Source: DAOSVX01 sp035379765 (GTDB lineage Bacteria; Bacillota_I; Bacilli_A; RF39; UBA660). From it: 5,841 bases of DNA. The notes beneath the pieces were generated by a model. That model saw only the letters and a program-made list of their open reading frames with translations, made no database searches and was not told the DNA's origin. Position 1 is the stretch's first letter. Each line of letters starts with the position of its first letter. The DNA lies in assembly GCA_035379765.1 (NCBI GenBank), contig DAOSVX010000040.1:1-5841 (forward strand). Reading direction: 5' to 3'. Positions 5,448-5,841 of the stretch are shown piece after piece. The position numbers and the translations under genes were made by a program.

Positions 5448-5841
5448 ATCTTAGTAAATATGGATCTTCTTCTGTACCGGTTCCACCAGTTGAGAAAATA
5501 TCATTTCTTATTACTACTACTGGTCTTAAAGATGCTCTAGTATTACAACTAGTTGCGTCTATTGCTCCAGTATTTTTTACACGATATGCCTCATAAGAAT
5601 AATCAGAATTACCAGTCATTAACCACCAACTGCTTCCGGTTGTACCAATAGCTCCTAGATAATTATAATTTTGACATTGCAAATCACTTGGTTTTGTACA
5701 TGTTGTATCTAAACTAGCTAAAGCATAATCATACAAATTTAATAATCCAATATACATATCATCTAAAGTAGTATTACATTCTACCTTGCCACTAGCAAAA
5801 GTTTGTTCTTCACTTCTATTGCCAGTACACAATGTTGTTGC
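5446..5841 (-). CDS. C-terminal part of a probable secreted/surface protein, cut by the right edge
   Basis: The frame is open through the window edge, so the true start lies outside; a TTG at 5832 is not taken as the start. About 131 residues are visible, rich in Asn, Thr, Gly, Ser and Tyr. They carry five Cys (in LCTG, VECN, TTCTKP, LQCQ and TSCN), unlike the Cys-poor cytoplasmic proteins here. The end runs SSWWLMTGNS, then ASLRPVVVIRNDI, then STGGTGTEEDPYLLR, a pattern I associate with extracytoplasmic, often prepilin-like or DUF6273-like, proteins of uncultured gut Firmicutes, where TGGxGTxxxPY closes the domain. Disulfides are likely if it is exported. No sorting motif or membrane anchor follows, so any anchor must be N-terminal and outside the window. 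The exact family and the role are uncertain. Confidence 0.75.
   Translation of the reverse strand, partial: ATTLCTGNRSEEQTFASGKVECNTTLDDMYIGLLNLYDYALASLDTTCTKPSDLQCQNYNYLGAIGTTGSSWWLMTGNSDYSYEAYRVKNTGAIDATSCNTRASLRPVVVIRNDIFSTGGTGTEEDPYLLR

Overview
The window is strongly AT-rich and densely packed. It reads as a chromosome fragment of a low-GC Firmicutes/Bacilli-type bacterium, possibly an uncultured gut lineage near the Mollicutes (RF39-like). The basis is the codon bias, the TATAAT-type promoters with purine-rich Shine-Dalgarno sites, U-tailed intrinsic terminators, the gut-Firmicutes look of the surface protein at the right edge, and a Gram-positive-style tRNA-His with encoded G-1 and CCA. 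Every Trp codon I checked is TGG and one gene ends in TGA, so the standard bacterial code fits better than the Mycoplasma code. The organism assignment is inference.

Left third (1-1550, all minus strand): a compact putative operon transcribed leftward from a promoter at about 1505. Its first gene is a nucleoside 2-deoxyribosyltransferase-like protein (1016-1486). The second is an ASCH/PUA-like small protein (554-1012), in the same frame and separated only by TGA-TAT. The third is a helical protein of unknown function broken by a -1 frameshift at a run of seven A (94-530). The fourth is the possible start of a further gene running off the left edge. This is the accessory-looking part of the window and lies directly downstream of tRNA-His.

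Middle (1523-2448): tRNA-His(GTG) with its own promoter and terminator, then back-to-back promoters, then a plus-strand gene (1749-2429) for a protein with a transglutaminase/papain-like Cys-His-Asp signature. That gene converges on typA, and the two share one bidirectional terminator hairpin that contains both stop codons.

Right part (2441-5841, minus strand): typA/bipA, the ribosome-associated GTPase (603 aa from the corrected start); a MccF-like S66 serine peptidase; and the C-terminal part of a cysteine-containing, probably secreted surface protein running off the right edge. Each is a separate transcription unit with its own terminator and promoter. Stop codons overlap the terminator stems, and two leaders appear only a few bases long.

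The most interesting points are the frameshifted gene with a classical A AAA AAC slippery heptamer, the in-frame UGA junction between the deoxyribosyltransferase-like and ASCH-like genes, and the possible nucleotide-related cassette these genes form beside a tRNA. No mobile element, CRISPR array or established defence system can be recognised here.
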